Source: Saccharophagus degradans 2-40 (GTDB lineage Bacteria > Pseudomonadota > Gammaproteobacteria > Pseudomonadales > Cellvibrionaceae). From it: DNA of 64,000 nucleotides. The notes under the pieces were generated by a model that saw only the letters and a list, made by a program, of their open reading frames with translations, made no database searches and was not told the origin of the DNA. A program made the translations under genes and the position numbers. The DNA is taken from NCBI RefSeq assembly GCF_000013665.1, contig NC_007912.1, positions 2,776,501 through 2,840,500 of the forward strand, in the 5' to 3' direction. This document shows, piece by piece, positions 53,863-63,366 of the stretch (positions are counted from its first letter, which is position 1; the number at the start of each line of letters is the position of its first letter).

Positions 53863-55173
53863 TTGAGTATTGAACGCTCCCCTCTCAGCGAAGCGGAAAT
53901 AATGCGCATCGACGCCGAGCATATTTGGCACCCCTATTCGTCTTTCAAAAGTGCCGTACCGGTATTTCCGGTTAAATCTGCACAGGGCGTGTACCTCCAC
54001 CTACATAGTGGTGAAACGCTCATCGACGGCATGTCGTCTTGGTGGAGCACACTACACGGTTACAACGCTACAGCTATTAGCGATGCAATTGCTAAACAAG
54101 CCCAACAACTAAGCCACGTTATGTTTGGCGGCCTTACCCATGAACCTGCGGCCTATCTCACCAAACAACTAGTTAAGCTATCCCCTGATGGCCTAGAGAA
54201 AGTATTTTTATCCGATTCCGGCTCGGTAGCGGTAGAAATAGCAATGAAAATGGCTATTCAATATTGGCACGCCAAAGGCCAGCCCAATAAAAATAAAATG
54301 CTCGCGCTGCGCAATGGCTATCACGGCGACACCATTGGTGCTATGTCGGTGTGCGACCCTGTAACAGGTATGCACCACTTATTTAAAAATACGCTTACCC
54401 AGCAAGTATTTACCGAACAACCAGCATGTAAGTTTCACGAACAATGGGACGAAAGTTACCTAACCGATATAAAGCAACAAATTGCAAACCATAAACACGA
54501 ACTTGCCGCTGTTATTCTTGAGCCTGTTGTACAGGGCACAGGCGGTATGCATTTTTATTCGCCGGAATATGTGAAAGCGGTAAAAGCGCTTTGTGAAGCT
54601 AATAACTTACTACTAATTGCAGATGAAATAGCTACCGGCTTTGGCAGAACAGGCAAGATGTTTGCCTGCGAACACGCTGGTATAACGCCCGATATTATGT
54701 GTTTAGGTAAAACCCTAACCGGCGGCACCATGACGCTAGCGGCAACCCTATGCACCAACAAAGTAGCCGACACCATTTGCAACGCAGAGCCCGGTGTATT
54801 TATGCATGGCCCGACTTTTATGGGCAACCCCCTTGCCTGTACAGCTGCCAGTGTAAATATAGACCTGTTATTAAATTCCAATTGGCAAAGTAATATCAGC
54901 AGGCTGCAAACTGGTTTACTTGAAGGGCTGCTCCCTTGCAAACACAATGCGAAGGTAAAGGACGTGCGCACACTGGGTGCAATAGGCGTTGTAGAAATGC
55001 AAGAACCGGTTGATATGGCAAAAATTCAACCAATGTTTGTTGAGCACGGCGTATGGCTGCGACCGTTTGGCAAATTAATATACATGATGCCCGCTTACAT
55101 AATGCAAGACGAGCAATTAAAAACGCTAACCCAAGCCGTGTGCAACGTAATAGAAAAATACACAGCTCAGTAA
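53863..55173 (+). CDS. bioA: Adenosylmethionine-8-amino-7-oxononanoate aminotransferase BioA
   Basis: BioA converts KAPA to DAPA in biotin synthesis, with S-adenosylmethionine as amino donor and PLP as cofactor. Motifs are HIWHPYSSF, DGMSSWWSTLHGYN, NGYHGDTIGAMSVCDP, LLIADEIATGFGRTG and the PLP Lys in CLGKTLTGGTMTLAAT. The length of 436 residues is normal. It starts at TTG 53863 with AAGGTAA 5 nt upstream. No other bio gene is adjacent. A terminator follows 7 bp after the stop. Confidence 0.97.
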   Translation: MSIERSPLSEAEIMRIDAEHIWHPYSSFKSAVPVFPVKSAQGVYLHLHSGETLIDGMSSWWSTLHGYNATAISDAIAKQAQQLSHVMFGGLTHEPAAYLTKQLVKLSPDGLEKVFLSDSGSVAVEIAMKMAIQYWHAKGQPNKNKMLALRNGYHGDTIGAMSVCDPVTGMHHLFKNTLTQQVFTEQPACKFHEQWDESYLTDIKQQIANHKHELAAVILEPVVQGTGGMHFYSPEYVKAVKALCEANNLLLIADEIATGFGRTGKMFACEHAGITPDIMCLGKTLTGGTMTLAATLCTNKVADTICNAEPGVFMHGPTFMGNPLACTAASVNIDLLLNSNWQSNISRLQTGLLEGLLPCKHNAKVKDVRTLGAIGVVEMQEPVDMAKIQPMFVEHGVWLRPFGKLIYMMPAYIMQDEQLKTLTQAVCNVIEKYTAQ

Positions 55174-55180
55174 ACACAAA

Positions 55181-55204
55181 AAAGGGCCAAAAGGCCCTTT
55201 TTTT
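55181..55204. terminator. Bidirectional terminator between bioA and trpS
   Basis: AAAGGGCC-AAAA-GGCCCTTTTTTT has an 8-bp stem, with a T-tract on the plus strand. The run of A before it gives TTTTTTGTG on the minus strand. Confidence 0.93.
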
Positions 55205-55221
55205 CAGTCCACTTCGCTACG

Positions 55222-56226
55222 TTAAAAACCGCCAATACCCACGGCTTTACGTACTTTAGCCAATAAAGGCGCGCTGTAATCGCGGGCTTTTTCAGCGCCC
55301 AACTTCATCACTTTTTCGATAGCAGGCACATCTTCTAGCAACGCATTATATTTTTCCCTTGCCTCACTCACTTCGCCATTTACAAGCTCAAACAACTGCT
55401 TTTTCGCTTCGCCCCAAGCAATGCCATTTTCAAACTCTTTGCGCATAGCCTCAGTTTGCTCTGGTGTTGCGAACGCTTTCCAAATTTGGAATACCGTAGA
55501 ATCATCTGGGTCTTTAGGTTCACCCGGCTCAAGCAAATTAGTTTTAATTTTATTAATGTGTTTTTTAAGTTGCTTCTCTGGCAAAAACAACGGGATGGTG
55601 TTGTTGTAGCTTTTGCTCATTTTGCGGCCATCTAAGCCTTGCAAAACAGCTACTGAATCTTCCACTACCGCTTCTGGTAGCGTAAATAAAGAATCAAAGT
55701 GATGATTAAATCTACCAGCTATGTCACGCGCCATTTCAACATGCTGAATTTGATCTTTACCTACGGGCACATGACTGGCGTTAAACATTAAAATATCGGC
55801 AGCCATCAATACCGGGTAGCTGTATAAACCCATGGTTACGGCAAAATCTGGGTCTTCGCCGTTTTCTAGGTTTTGAGCCACGGCAGCTTTATAGGCATGT
55901 GCGCGGTTCATTAACCCCTTAGCGGCCATGCAATTAAGCACCCAGCAGAGCTCGGTAATTTCTGGCACATCAGACTGACGATAAAATGTGGAAGTGTTGG
56001 TATCTAACCCCAACGCCAACCAAGTAGCAGCTATCTCCTTCGAGGACTGCCGCACCTTTTCAGGCTCTTGGCATTTAATTAATGCATGCATGTCCGCCAA
56101 AAAGAAGAATGTTTCAGCATCGCCCTTACGACTTGCCTCAATGGCTGGGCGAATTGCCCCCACATAATTACCTAAATGAGGTGTGCCTGTAGTAGTAATA
56201 CCCGTCAAAATGCGCTTGTTAGTCAT
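55222..56226 (-). CDS. trpS: Tryptophanyl-tRNA synthetase TrpS
   Basis: TrpS charges tRNA-Trp. The class I motifs are HLGNYVGAI (HIGH position) and [15 protein letters not shown] (KMSKS). The 334-residue length is typical for bacteria. The gene follows the glycosyltransferase gene 56261-57385 on the same strand by 34 bp, so they may be cotranscribed. It shares a terminator with bioA. Confidence 0.98.
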   Translation of the reverse strand: MTNKRILTGITTTGTPHLGNYVGAIRPAIEASRKGDAETFFFLADMHALIKCQEPEKVRQSSKEIAATWLALGLDTNTSTFYRQSDVPEITELCWVLNCMAAKGLMNRAHAYKAAVAQNLENGEDPDFAVTMGLYSYPVLMAADILMFNASHVPVGKDQIQHVEMARDIAGRFNHHFDSLFTLPEAVVEDSVAVLQGLDGRKMSKSYNNTIPLFLPEKQLKKHINKIKTNLLEPGEPKDPDDSTVFQIWKAFATPEQTEAMRKEFENGIAWGEAKKQLFELVNGEVSEAREKYNALLEDVPAIEKVMKLGAEKARDYSAPLLAKVRKAVGIGGF

Positions 56227-56260
56227 GAATAAAACCAGTCACTAAATTTGAGAGGGGCAA

Positions 56261-57385
56261 TCATACCCCCTGACGCCCCGTTTTTAAATCTCTGCAATGC
56301 TCAATTATGTGTTCGTAAGCCGGCTTGAGCGTCCGCCACTCTAACTCGGTAACAGAAGGTGCATGCAATTGCTTTGTGGGGTTAGCTAAAAATTGCTGTA
56401 ATTTATCCATTACCCCTACAGCCTCTTCGGCAGCCTTATCTAAATGTGAGGGGTACCTGTACTGCGCATCGAATATTTCTTGGTACGCTAAGCGATTCGG
56501 CACTATAGGTACACAGCCAGCTTGAACGGCTTCTAAAATAGATAACCCCTGAAAATCGTGCAACGCTGTAGATAACACAAAATCACTCTGCCCTAGTAAC
56601 TCCATATAGTCGGCTTTATTTGCAATAAAGCCAAACTTGCCCAAATATTTTTTGTCCTGCAAACATTGACGCACTTGCGCAAACGCTTCGGGCATTTGCC
56701 TAAACTGTTGCCCTACTACATGTACTTTAATCGGCAACCCTTGCGGTAAAGCCGTGGCAAACGCCAATAATTGCTCCGGCCCCTTGTCGTATTCCCAGCG
56801 GTGATTCCACACTATATTGCGAATCGCGCTTGCTTGCTTGAAGCGCGTACCCTGCACTTGTGGTGCATTTGCTAGCGGCACAAATAACACAGAGCTTTTA
56901 TTTGTAAGCTCTTCCACAATCCCTTTAGGCACATGATCGGGCAACTTTTTAAGTAGCGTTGCTAAGCCGTCGAAAAAAGTGGAGCGGTTATACTCACTAT
57001 TAAACACAATACGCTGCGCCGTAAGCGCTGAATACAAGCTAACCATTTGCGCAGCAACAATATCGGGCTGCTGCTTAGATACGGGGTAAGCAAATTGATT
57101 TTCGTGAAAATAAAGCAGCGCGGGTACATTATGTAACTGGGGGTTTAAGCCACGTAATGTGGCTAGATCAACCATAGACGTTGCAATAACCAAGTCATAG
57201 GGCTGGTGTAAATCAACATGATTTTCGTAGGTCCAACTCAACCCATTACCACGCATACGCCACGCAAAATAACGTGCGGGTAGGCTTAAATAAGTCCATT
57301 CATATTGACTAAACTGGGCCATAAGGCCCTCGCACCAGTAATGGTGGCTAGCGGTATCGTAAGCGGAGAGTAAAAGAATTTTCAT
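56261..57385 (-). CDS. Glycosyltransferase of the DUF3524/GTDC1 type, probable tRNA-queuosine alpha-mannosyltransferase
   Basis: The 374-residue product has an N-terminal domain MKILLLSAYDTASHHYWCEG, DLVIATSMVDLATLRGL and LLYFHENQFAYP, followed by QRIVFNSEYNRSTFFDGL. This is the DUF3524 pattern shared with eukaryotic GTDC1 (QTMAN), which transfers mannose to queuosine at tRNA-Asp position 34. The C-terminal half is a GT4 domain (VLSTALHDFQGLSILEAVQA). The function as a queuosine enzyme is from family knowledge and is inferred for this bacterium. It is upstream of trpS, a tRNA-related neighbour. Confidence 0.72.
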   Translation of the reverse strand: MKILLLSAYDTASHHYWCEGLMAQFSQYEWTYLSLPARYFAWRMRGNGLSWTYENHVDLHQPYDLVIATSMVDLATLRGLNPQLHNVPALLYFHENQFAYPVSKQQPDIVAAQMVSLYSALTAQRIVFNSEYNRSTFFDGLATLLKKLPDHVPKGIVEELTNKSSVLFVPLANAPQVQGTRFKQASAIRNIVWNHRWEYDKGPEQLLAFATALPQGLPIKVHVVGQQFRQMPEAFAQVRQCLQDKKYLGKFGFIANKADYMELLGQSDFVLSTALHDFQGLSILEAVQAGCVPIVPNRLAYQEIFDAQYRYPSHLDKAAEEAVGVMDKLQQFLANPTKQLHAPSVTELEWRTLKPAYEHIIEHCRDLKTGRQGV

Positions 57386-57436
57386 GCCCGCTAGACTGAC
57401 AAAGTCAGCCTAATCAGACAAGTAGAAGTTTTGTGG

Positions 57437-58507
57437 TTATTGAGATGTTTTAAGTATCATGGCCTCGAACCCAGCCTGACAGAGTAAGTGCGCGGCTATA
57501 TCGGCGCGACTGCCAGCATCATCTGGCACGAGATAAACATTGGAGCGGCCCAATTCAGGCATTGTGTTGCGCAACCTAGATAATGGAACATTGATACTGC
57601 CTGGCATATGGTTTAATCGATACTCAATTGGCATTTTCACATCGATTAATTTGTAAGGCTTGTCAAAACTCTGAAGCGAATTATCTTCTATATATTTAAG
57701 AACCGGGGCCTTTAACAAAGCAATAAAATCTTCAGAGCCTAAACGCTTAAGAATACCGTCGGCGGTCATTTCAACCGTTGCATTGCGCAAGGTTGCACCT
57801 AAAAGCGCTTCTTCACCAAAGTGCGAACCAGGCTTTAGTCGTACATCTACACTTTCAGAGCGGTTGTGGATTCTGGCTTCGCCAGAGGCCAATACGTAAA
57901 AGTAATCACCTCGCTCGCCTTCGGTAATGATTCTTTCACCCGCCTCTGCATGCACATCTTCGAACCGAGAGAAAAGTTCTTGCACCTGCGTAACAGGGAT
58001 ACGAGAAAATAATGGCGACTGAAGTAAAGCAGACATCCAGTCGCCACTATCGTCACTAAGCTCTTCAACCATAAAGCTATCGTTAGACGAAAACGAAGAG
58101 CCTATGGTTGTATTGGCGCCCTCTTCGCTTACCTCTAAAACCGTGTCTAAGGTATTGGCAGAAGTTTGGCTCCAAGCAACTATTCGATCCAATAGCTCGG
58201 TTTCAATCGTAAATACCGTAACAGACGACTTTGCCAAGGCTGAACATTTAGTGGGAGATTCAGAATTCAACGCAGATTGAGCGCGTTTGGTATCGCTTTT
58301 TACCGACACACAGTAAAACTCTGAGTCAATCAGGTCTACATCCCCTTCTACCAAATAGTATTTCATCGCCAATGGCTTGCTACGCTTGAACAACATTGTG
58401 CCGCGCGCGAAGGTTTCCACACGAATCTGGTTTAAGGCTTCTTCGATATATTTGGTATCTAAGCCTTTGAATGGAATGAATGACTTAAGCTGCTTTACAG
58501 TGATCAT
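57437..58507 (-). CDS. Cyclic-nucleotide-binding protein with C-terminal degenerate rhodanese domain
   Basis: The 356-residue protein has a degenerate N-terminal cNMP-fold (~1-120), an acidic linker, and a second clear cNMP-binding domain (~155-270: FEDVHAEAGERIITEGERGD, GSHFGEEALLGATLRNATV with the FGE...R phosphate cassette). The C-terminal rhodanese domain (~275-356) begins with LIDVKMPIEYRLNHMPGSIN. Its catalytic Cys position reads VPDDAGSR, so it should be inactive. There is no HTH. It may sense a nucleotide and bind a partner. The ribosome-binding site is inside a hairpin (58515-58529). Confidence 0.83.
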   Translation of the reverse strand: MITVKQLKSFIPFKGLDTKYIEEALNQIRVETFARGTMLFKRSKPLAMKYYLVEGDVDLIDSEFYCVSVKSDTKRAQSALNSESPTKCSALAKSSVTVFTIETELLDRIVAWSQTSANTLDTVLEVSEEGANTTIGSSFSSNDSFMVEELSDDSGDWMSALLQSPLFSRIPVTQVQELFSRFEDVHAEAGERIITEGERGDYFYVLASGEARIHNRSESVDVRLKPGSHFGEEALLGATLRNATVEMTADGILKRLGSEDFIALLKAPVLKYIEDNSLQSFDKPYKLIDVKMPIEYRLNHMPGSINVPLSRLRNTMPELGRSNVYLVPDDAGSRADIAAHLLCQAGFEAMILKTSQ

Positions 58508-58514
58508 GAATTGC

Positions 58515-58529
58515 TCCCCTTACAGGGGA
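58515..58529 (-). promoter_or_regulatory. Hairpin covering the ribosome-binding site of the cNMP/rhodanese gene
   Basis: On the minus strand TCCCC-TGTAA-GGGGA; the GGGGAG at 6 nt from the ATG is the second arm. Translation could depend on opening of this stem. Confidence 0.45.
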
Positions 58530-58683
58530 ACAGTGTGACGTATTTATTAGTGTAAGTCTGAGGTGGGAATCACGTGAAAATGTAGATTGATAGCGCAATC
58601 ACAGCAATCAATCTACATCAAAAGCCAATCAGGGCGTTGGCGCACGCATCAACCACCCAACTATCGTCTAAAATAGCCTTTAC

Positions 58684-59982
58684 TTATAACTTTAAGGTCT
58701 CTGTGCTCATAAACCGCATAAGCAAATTATTAAGCTGCTCACCGTCTTTAACGCCACCAAGCTCTCTTACCGAATGCATACCAAAAGTTGCAAGGCCAAT
58801 ATCCACTGTTTGAATACCCAACTCTGTCGCAGTGATTGGGCCAATAGTGCTGCCACAACGCATATCTGCTCGCATTACAAAGGATTGCAAAGCAATAGGC
58901 TCCCCTTTGGTGGCCAACCAGCGTACAAAAGCGGCGCTATCACTATTGGTGGCATAGCCTTGACAGGCGTCGAACTTAATCACAGGGCCGGCGTTAATGA
59001 TTGGGCCGTGGTTCTCGTCATGCTTACTCGCGTAGTTCGGGTGAATACCGTGGGCATTGTCGACCGATAACATTAACGAACGGCGAATTGCTTTTTGATT
59101 GGCTTGGGGGTCTGGATTAATGCGACTTAACACATCTTTTAACATGGGCCCTTGCGCCCCTACCTCAGAGCGACTGCCAACCTCTTCGTGGTCATTACAA
59201 ATAACAACACTGGTATAGGTGGTATCAGCTTGGATTAAGCTGTTTATTCCTATATAGCAACTCAACAGGTTGTCCAATCTAGCACTGGCTAGAAACTCGT
59301 TGTTTAACCCTAATACCGCCGGTGGCTGAACATCATAAAAGCTCAGGTTAAAATCTAAAATCTCAGCAATATTGTCATACCCTTCAAGCTGCATCTGCTC
59401 TTGTAATAACAGTTTAAAATCCAGCTTTTGCGCACTTTGACCGAGTACAACATCCATTTCTACATGGGGGTTAATTTTTCTGCCTTCGTTAGCAGCTCTG
59501 TCCAAGTGAATGGCTAAGCTCGGCACGCTGCCAATTGCACGCTTAAAATTGATAAGCGCAGACTTAAGCGCACCACTTGTATCGCGATAAACAACACGGC
59601 CAGCAAGTGACAAATCTCGATCGAACCACGGCGCTAACAGTACGCCCCCATACACTTCAATACTAAGTTGCTGATAGCCATTGCTCAATTTAGAAGGCAT
59701 TGGCTTTACTTTCAAACAAGGGCTATCTGTATGTGCCCCAACAACTCGTATGCCGTGATCTACACTAGATTCTACGCCATGAATAAATGCAGCAATGGCA
59801 GTGCCCGAGCGCACCACAAAATATTTTCCACCAGGCTGTAACGACCAGTCTTCGTTTTCATTCAGCTCAACAAACCCCGCTGCCTGCATACGCTGAGACA
59901 TACTCAAAACAGCATGAAAAGGTGTGGGCGAGTCCTGTAAAAACTGAATTAAATCTTGATTATTAAATGTATTGCCTGTCAT
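58684..59982 (-). CDS. apeB: M18 family aspartyl-type aminopeptidase
   Basis: This is a 432-residue cytosolic zinc aminopeptidase of family M18. The metal-site motifs are VVGAHTDSPCLKVKP, VICNDHEEVGS and MRCGSTIGPITA. It releases N-terminal residues, with Asp preferred in several relatives; the bacterial substrate is not known. The N-terminal DSPTPFHAVLSMSQRM is the usual family start. It lies 18 bp downstream of nothing other than the uppP stop region: uppP ends at 60001 on the same strand, so the two may be cotranscribed. Confidence 0.93.
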   Translation of the reverse strand: MTGNTFNNQDLIQFLQDSPTPFHAVLSMSQRMQAAGFVELNENEDWSLQPGGKYFVVRSGTAIAAFIHGVESSVDHGIRVVGAHTDSPCLKVKPMPSKLSNGYQQLSIEVYGGVLLAPWFDRDLSLAGRVVYRDTSGALKSALINFKRAIGSVPSLAIHLDRAANEGRKINPHVEMDVVLGQSAQKLDFKLLLQEQMQLEGYDNIAEILDFNLSFYDVQPPAVLGLNNEFLASARLDNLLSCYIGINSLIQADTTYTSVVICNDHEEVGSRSEVGAQGPMLKDVLSRINPDPQANQKAIRRSLMLSVDNAHGIHPNYASKHDENHGPIINAGPVIKFDACQGYATNSDSAAFVRWLATKGEPIALQSFVMRADMRCGSTIGPITATELGIQTVDIGLATFGMHSVRELGGVKDGEQLNNLLMRFMSTETLKL

Positions 59983-60000
59983 TTTTTAACCCTTTCGCTA

Positions 60001-60798
60001 TTAAGCAAACCAAACAAGTGCAAACAGACCTGCGCCCAATAATAGACGATAAATTACAAACGGAAGCATGCCAATTTTGTTGATAAAGCTTAGAAAGTAA
60101 TGAATGCATATATATGCACTAATTGCCGAAACCAACACACCTACGCCAATCTCTTGCCAATTAACATTACTTTCTTCCAATAGTTTTAACCCCATATACC
60201 CACCACTTAAAGTAATAATAGGAATAGAGAGTAAAAATGAAAAACGAGCGGCGTCGCTTCGGCCAAAACCAAGTAATAAAGCTGCGGTAATAGTGATACC
60301 CGAGCGCGAGGTACCGGGAATCATAGCCAGTGCTTGAGCAAGCCCAATAACTAATGCAATAAATAAGGTCATTTGGGCTAATTGTTTAGTTTCTGAATGC
60401 TTCGCATCAGCAAACCAAAGTAAAAGCCCAAAAACGACAGTTGTAGTTGCTATAACAGAAACACTGCGCAAATGCTCTTCAATAAAATTGCCCAATAGCA
60501 AGCCAAATAACCCGGCAGGGACTGTTGCAACGATGATACACCACGCTAGAGACCCGTTTTCTGACTGTTTTCCTGTTATTGAACCAAACCAGCCTGCAAT
60601 CAAATTCACTATATCTTTTCTAAAATAAAGAATAACCGCACTAAGCGTACCCACGTGCACAGCTACATCAAACGCAAGCCCTTGATCTTCCCAACCGAAA
60701 AGTTCTTTTGGCAAAATTAAATGAGCTGAGCTCGAAATAGGTAAAAATTCGGTAATACCTTGGATCAATGCTAGAAATACAGCGTGTAAGATATCCAT
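60001..60798 (-). CDS. uppP: Undecaprenyl-diphosphate phosphatase UppP (BacA)
   Basis: UppP recycles the lipid carrier for cell-wall synthesis by removing a phosphate from undecaprenyl diphosphate in the inner membrane. The catalytic motifs are [16 protein letters not shown] and [18 protein letters not shown], with several hydrophobic helices. I start it at ATG 60798 (265 residues), which has GGAG 5 nt upstream; the GTG at 60804 overlaps that signal. Confidence 0.98.
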   Translation of the reverse strand: MDILHAVFLALIQGITEFLPISSSAHLILPKELFGWEDQGLAFDVAVHVGTLSAVILYFRKDIVNLIAGWFGSITGKQSENGSLAWCIIVATVPAGLFGLLLGNFIEEHLRSVSVIATTTVVFGLLLWFADAKHSETKQLAQMTLFIALVIGLAQALAMIPGTSRSGITITAALLLGFGRSDAARFSFLLSIPIITLSGGYMGLKLLEESNVNWQEIGVGVLVSAISAYICIHYFLSFINKIGMLPFVIYRLLLGAGLFALVWFA

Positions 60799-60833
60799 AT
60801 ACACTCCATTATGAGGGGCTTAAATTTGTAAGA

Positions 60834-61541
60834 TTAATTGTCGCGGATGCGTTTACGCTTTTGCCAAGTTATTTCATTGCGTAAATAAAGGGGTTCGAGT
60901 TCGAATGCTGAGGTCAACTCGTTATTCTCAAAACGCTGCTGAGCTATATGCAGCATACCTTGGGCATTAGGCTTTAGGTCTGGCAACACAGAAAATCCGT
61001 CGTGTCGCTCCACATCTGTTACCTGCCAGCCGTGCCCTACTCCTAGAACGTCGCCAGACAAATCATCCGACATTTTATTAAACGTTTCAGGAGTTCCAAT
61101 AGAAGGCGGGCTTAAGGGTTTAAGTTCACCCTTTTGGCTCAGCTCAAATAGTTGCCAGTAAATTTCTCCCATGCGCGCATCCAATGCTGGGCAGACAATA
61201 ACAGGTTTAGCACGATGAGCATTGTCCAACTGGCATTGAGCAGCAAGTAACTCGAGTGAGGTTAAGCACACAATGGGCAATTGGGCTCCGTACGCAAGAC
61301 TTTGCGCTACACTTAACCCAATTCGAATACCAGTAAACGACCCTGGGCCTATTGTGAGGGCCAAGGCATCTAGTTCATTTAATTGGGCGCCCTCCTCAGA
61401 TAAAACCTCTTCAATTAATTGAAGGACAACCTTCGCATGGGAGTTTGCTTGAGTGGATTGCCTCGTAACGCATGTTTTAGCATTACCCAAAGCAACAGAG
61501 CACACTTCTGTGGTGGTATCGATAGCAAGAAATCTAGGCAT
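60834..61541 (-). CDS. tsaB: tRNA threonylcarbamoyladenosine biosynthesis protein TsaB
   Basis: TsaB is the TsaD-like partner that is essential for making t6A37 on ANN-decoding tRNAs. Motifs are MPRFLAIDTTTEVCSVALG and LALTIGPGSFTGIRIGLSVA. The ATG at 61541 gives 235 residues, the usual size; the longer frame adds a non-homologous 22-residue leader that extends into the terminator region. It follows an intrinsic terminator, so it probably has its own promoter. Confidence 0.95.
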   Translation of the reverse strand: MPRFLAIDTTTEVCSVALGNAKTCVTRQSTQANSHAKVVLQLIEEVLSEEGAQLNELDALALTIGPGSFTGIRIGLSVAQSLAYGAQLPIVCLTSLELLAAQCQLDNAHRAKPVIVCPALDARMGEIYWQLFELSQKGELKPLSPPSIGTPETFNKMSDDLSGDVLGVGHGWQVTDVERHDGFSVLPDLKPNAQGMLHIAQQRFENNELTSAFELEPLYLRNEITWQKRKRIRDN

Positions 61542-61605
61542 AACAGCGAAACAGACCTGTGAATACAAAGGCTGGGGATTTTCGCATACTTTACCCCACC
61601 AAAAC

Positions 61606-61644
61606 AAAAAATCCCCCGTAGAAAAGCTCTACGGGGGATTTTTT
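61606..61644 (-). terminator. Intrinsic terminator of the H1-like gene
   Basis: AAAAAATCCCCCGTAGA-AAAGC-TCTACGGGGGATTTTTT has a perfect 17-bp stem. The minus strand ends with TTTTTTGTTTT. It lies 48 bp after the H1-like stop. Confidence 0.95.
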
Positions 61645-61691
61645 ACAAGCATTTACCTAAAGATAAACACTAAAAGCTACTTTCGTATGAC

Positions 61692-62582
61692 TTAAGCCTT
61701 TTTAGGCGGACGTCCACGGCCTTTACCGGCTTTTTTCGCTGGTGCTTTTTTAGCAACTGCTTTCTTCGCAGGTGCTTTTTTAGCAGGCTTAGCAGCGGCA
61801 GCAGGCGCAGCCTTCTTAGCTACAGCCTTTTTAGCTGGCTTAGCTTTGGCTTTTGCTTTTTTAGCAGCAGCGGCAGCTTTAGCCTTTGCTTTTTTAGCAG
61901 CAGCAGCTTCTTTAGCCTTGGCTTTACGAGCAGCGGTAGCAGCTTTAGCTTTTTCAGCTTTAGCAGCGGCGGCAGCTTTTATCTTAGCCTTTTTAGCAGC
62001 AGCAGCGGCTTTAGCTTTTGCTTTTTTAGCAGCAGCGGCAGCTTTAGCAGCAGCTTTCTTAGCAGCAGCTTTAACTTTCTTAGCGTCAGCAGCGGCACGA
62101 GCTTTGGTCCACTTAGCAGCGAATGCTTTAGTAGCTTTCGCTAAATCAGCTTCAGCAGTAGCAGCCAACTTGGCTTTCATTTCATCTACTTTAGCAGCAG
62201 CAGAGGCAACCGCAGCATTTGCAGCAGCAGCGCTTTTAGCACTTGCCAAAGCAACTTTAGCAGAAGCTACAGCGGCTTTAGTTTCAGCAGCAGCCTCACT
62301 AGCTTTAGCCAATGCTCCGCGAGCAGTTTCAACAGCTTTCTTGCTAGCAGCAGTTTTGGTTTTGGCAGCTTTTGCACGAGCGGCTACAACTTTAGCACGC
62401 GCTTCAGAAACCTTTTTAGCAGCAGCAGCTTGTTTAGCGGCGGCTTTATCTAAAGCGGTTTGAGCTTTGGTTACTGCTGGATCTGCAGCAGTAGTTTTTG
62501 GAGCTGCTTTCGCAGCGGTTTTTGCAGCAGGACGACCACGCTTAGTAGCGGGACGACCAGATTTTTTTGCGACTTTCGCCAT
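61692..62582 (-). CDS. Histone-H1-like Ala/Lys-rich DNA-binding protein (AlgP-like)
   Basis: The 296-residue protein is mostly Ala and Lys, with runs such as KKAKAKAAAAAKKAKIK and PAKKAPAKKAVAKK. This composition is that of Pseudomonas AlgP/AlgR3 and eukaryotic H1 tails. An AT-hook-like core (RGRP) occurs at both ends: KSGRPATKRGRPAAK near the N-terminus and GRGRPPKK near the C-terminus. The middle (70-170) is an Ala-rich helix. It probably compacts DNA or controls genes in AT-rich regions. A good GAGGAGAG ribosome-binding site precedes the ATG. It is not part of an operon. Confidence 0.88.
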   Translation of the reverse strand: MAKVAKKSGRPATKRGRPAAKTAAKAAPKTTAADPAVTKAQTALDKAAAKQAAAAKKVSEARAKVVAARAKAAKTKTAASKKAVETARGALAKASEAAAETKAAVASAKVALASAKSAAAANAAVASAAAKVDEMKAKLAATAEADLAKATKAFAAKWTKARAAADAKKVKAAAKKAAAKAAAAAKKAKAKAAAAAKKAKIKAAAAAKAEKAKAATAARKAKAKEAAAAKKAKAKAAAAAKKAKAKAKPAKKAVAKKAAPAAAAKPAKKAPAKKAVAKKAPAKKAGKGRGRPPKKA

Positions 62583-62912
62583 TGAGTTCTCTCCTCGTTA
62601 GACAAGGTTCTTTTCCAATTCCTATTGAAATGTAGAACCAGAAACTTAGCACCTAAATGGACGCTTCCGCGCCTACTTAGAATATTATTTTATATTTCAG
62701 GTTTTTGCACGTTTTTAGTGGCACTTTTTACATCAAATTAGCTATTTTTCAATTAATTTAGATGTTTTTTAGTCTTTTTGAGTTTGCCGCAGCAAAAAGG
62801 TAATTAATTAGCTCGCAACCAAATAAATTTTTACCAATTTAAATTCATTTTAAATCACGCTTTCACTCCCCCTCGCGCGCCCCTTTTGACCGATTACTCG
62901 AGCTAACTATCA

Positions 62913-62952
62913 CAAAAAAACACCCAAGCTCTGAACAAGAAATTCAGCTTGG
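62913..62952 (-). terminator. Intrinsic terminator with no known upstream gene
   Basis: On the minus strand CCAAG-CTGAA-TTTCTTG-TTCAG-ag-CTTGG is followed by GTGTTTTTTTGTG. The stem has a 2-nt bulge. No coding gene ends just upstream. Confidence 0.75.
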
Positions 62953-63341
62953 CAACAGTGCACACTTAAGCTGGCCTTCTTTAAAATCGGCCCCGAAGCC
63001 ACCTGTAAAAAACACCAACAACGCAACCCATCTCATTAAACAAAGTACAACGCCATTGCCCTACTTCACGCCGTCATATGTCACTTAAAAATCAGCCACC
63101 CCGTGTTAAAACGTTTTTTGAAAGAACGGCTTGTGAATTTAAAAAGCAGATAGGTCTCAGAAAACCGTTTAACTCAAAAGGGAAATATTACAGGCGAACA
63201 TTCACCTACAGAGATGCCCCCCCTAAAAGCAGCTTTACATGAAATTTATAAAGGGTTAGCAAACTAAGCGTACATTAGCTGGAAATGTTAAAAATGGAAC
63301 AGTGGGAGTGTTTTGGATATGAAGGCGGGAAAGGAAATGAG

Positions 63342-63366
63342 GTGCAACGGCGAAACCGCTGCACCC
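63342..63366 (-). terminator. Hairpin after adk
   Basis: On the minus strand GGTGCA-g-CGG-TTTCG-CCG-t-TGCACC forms a 9-bp stem with one mismatch. It is followed by TCATTTCCTTTCC, a weak pyrimidine tract. It lies 6 bp after the adk stop. Confidence 0.6.

Noticed and set aside
61846-62463. 205-codon plus-strand frame opposite the H1-like gene
   Set aside because: It is the mirror of Ala/Lys repeats, gives an Ala/Phe/Leu low-complexity product and has no ribosome-binding site.
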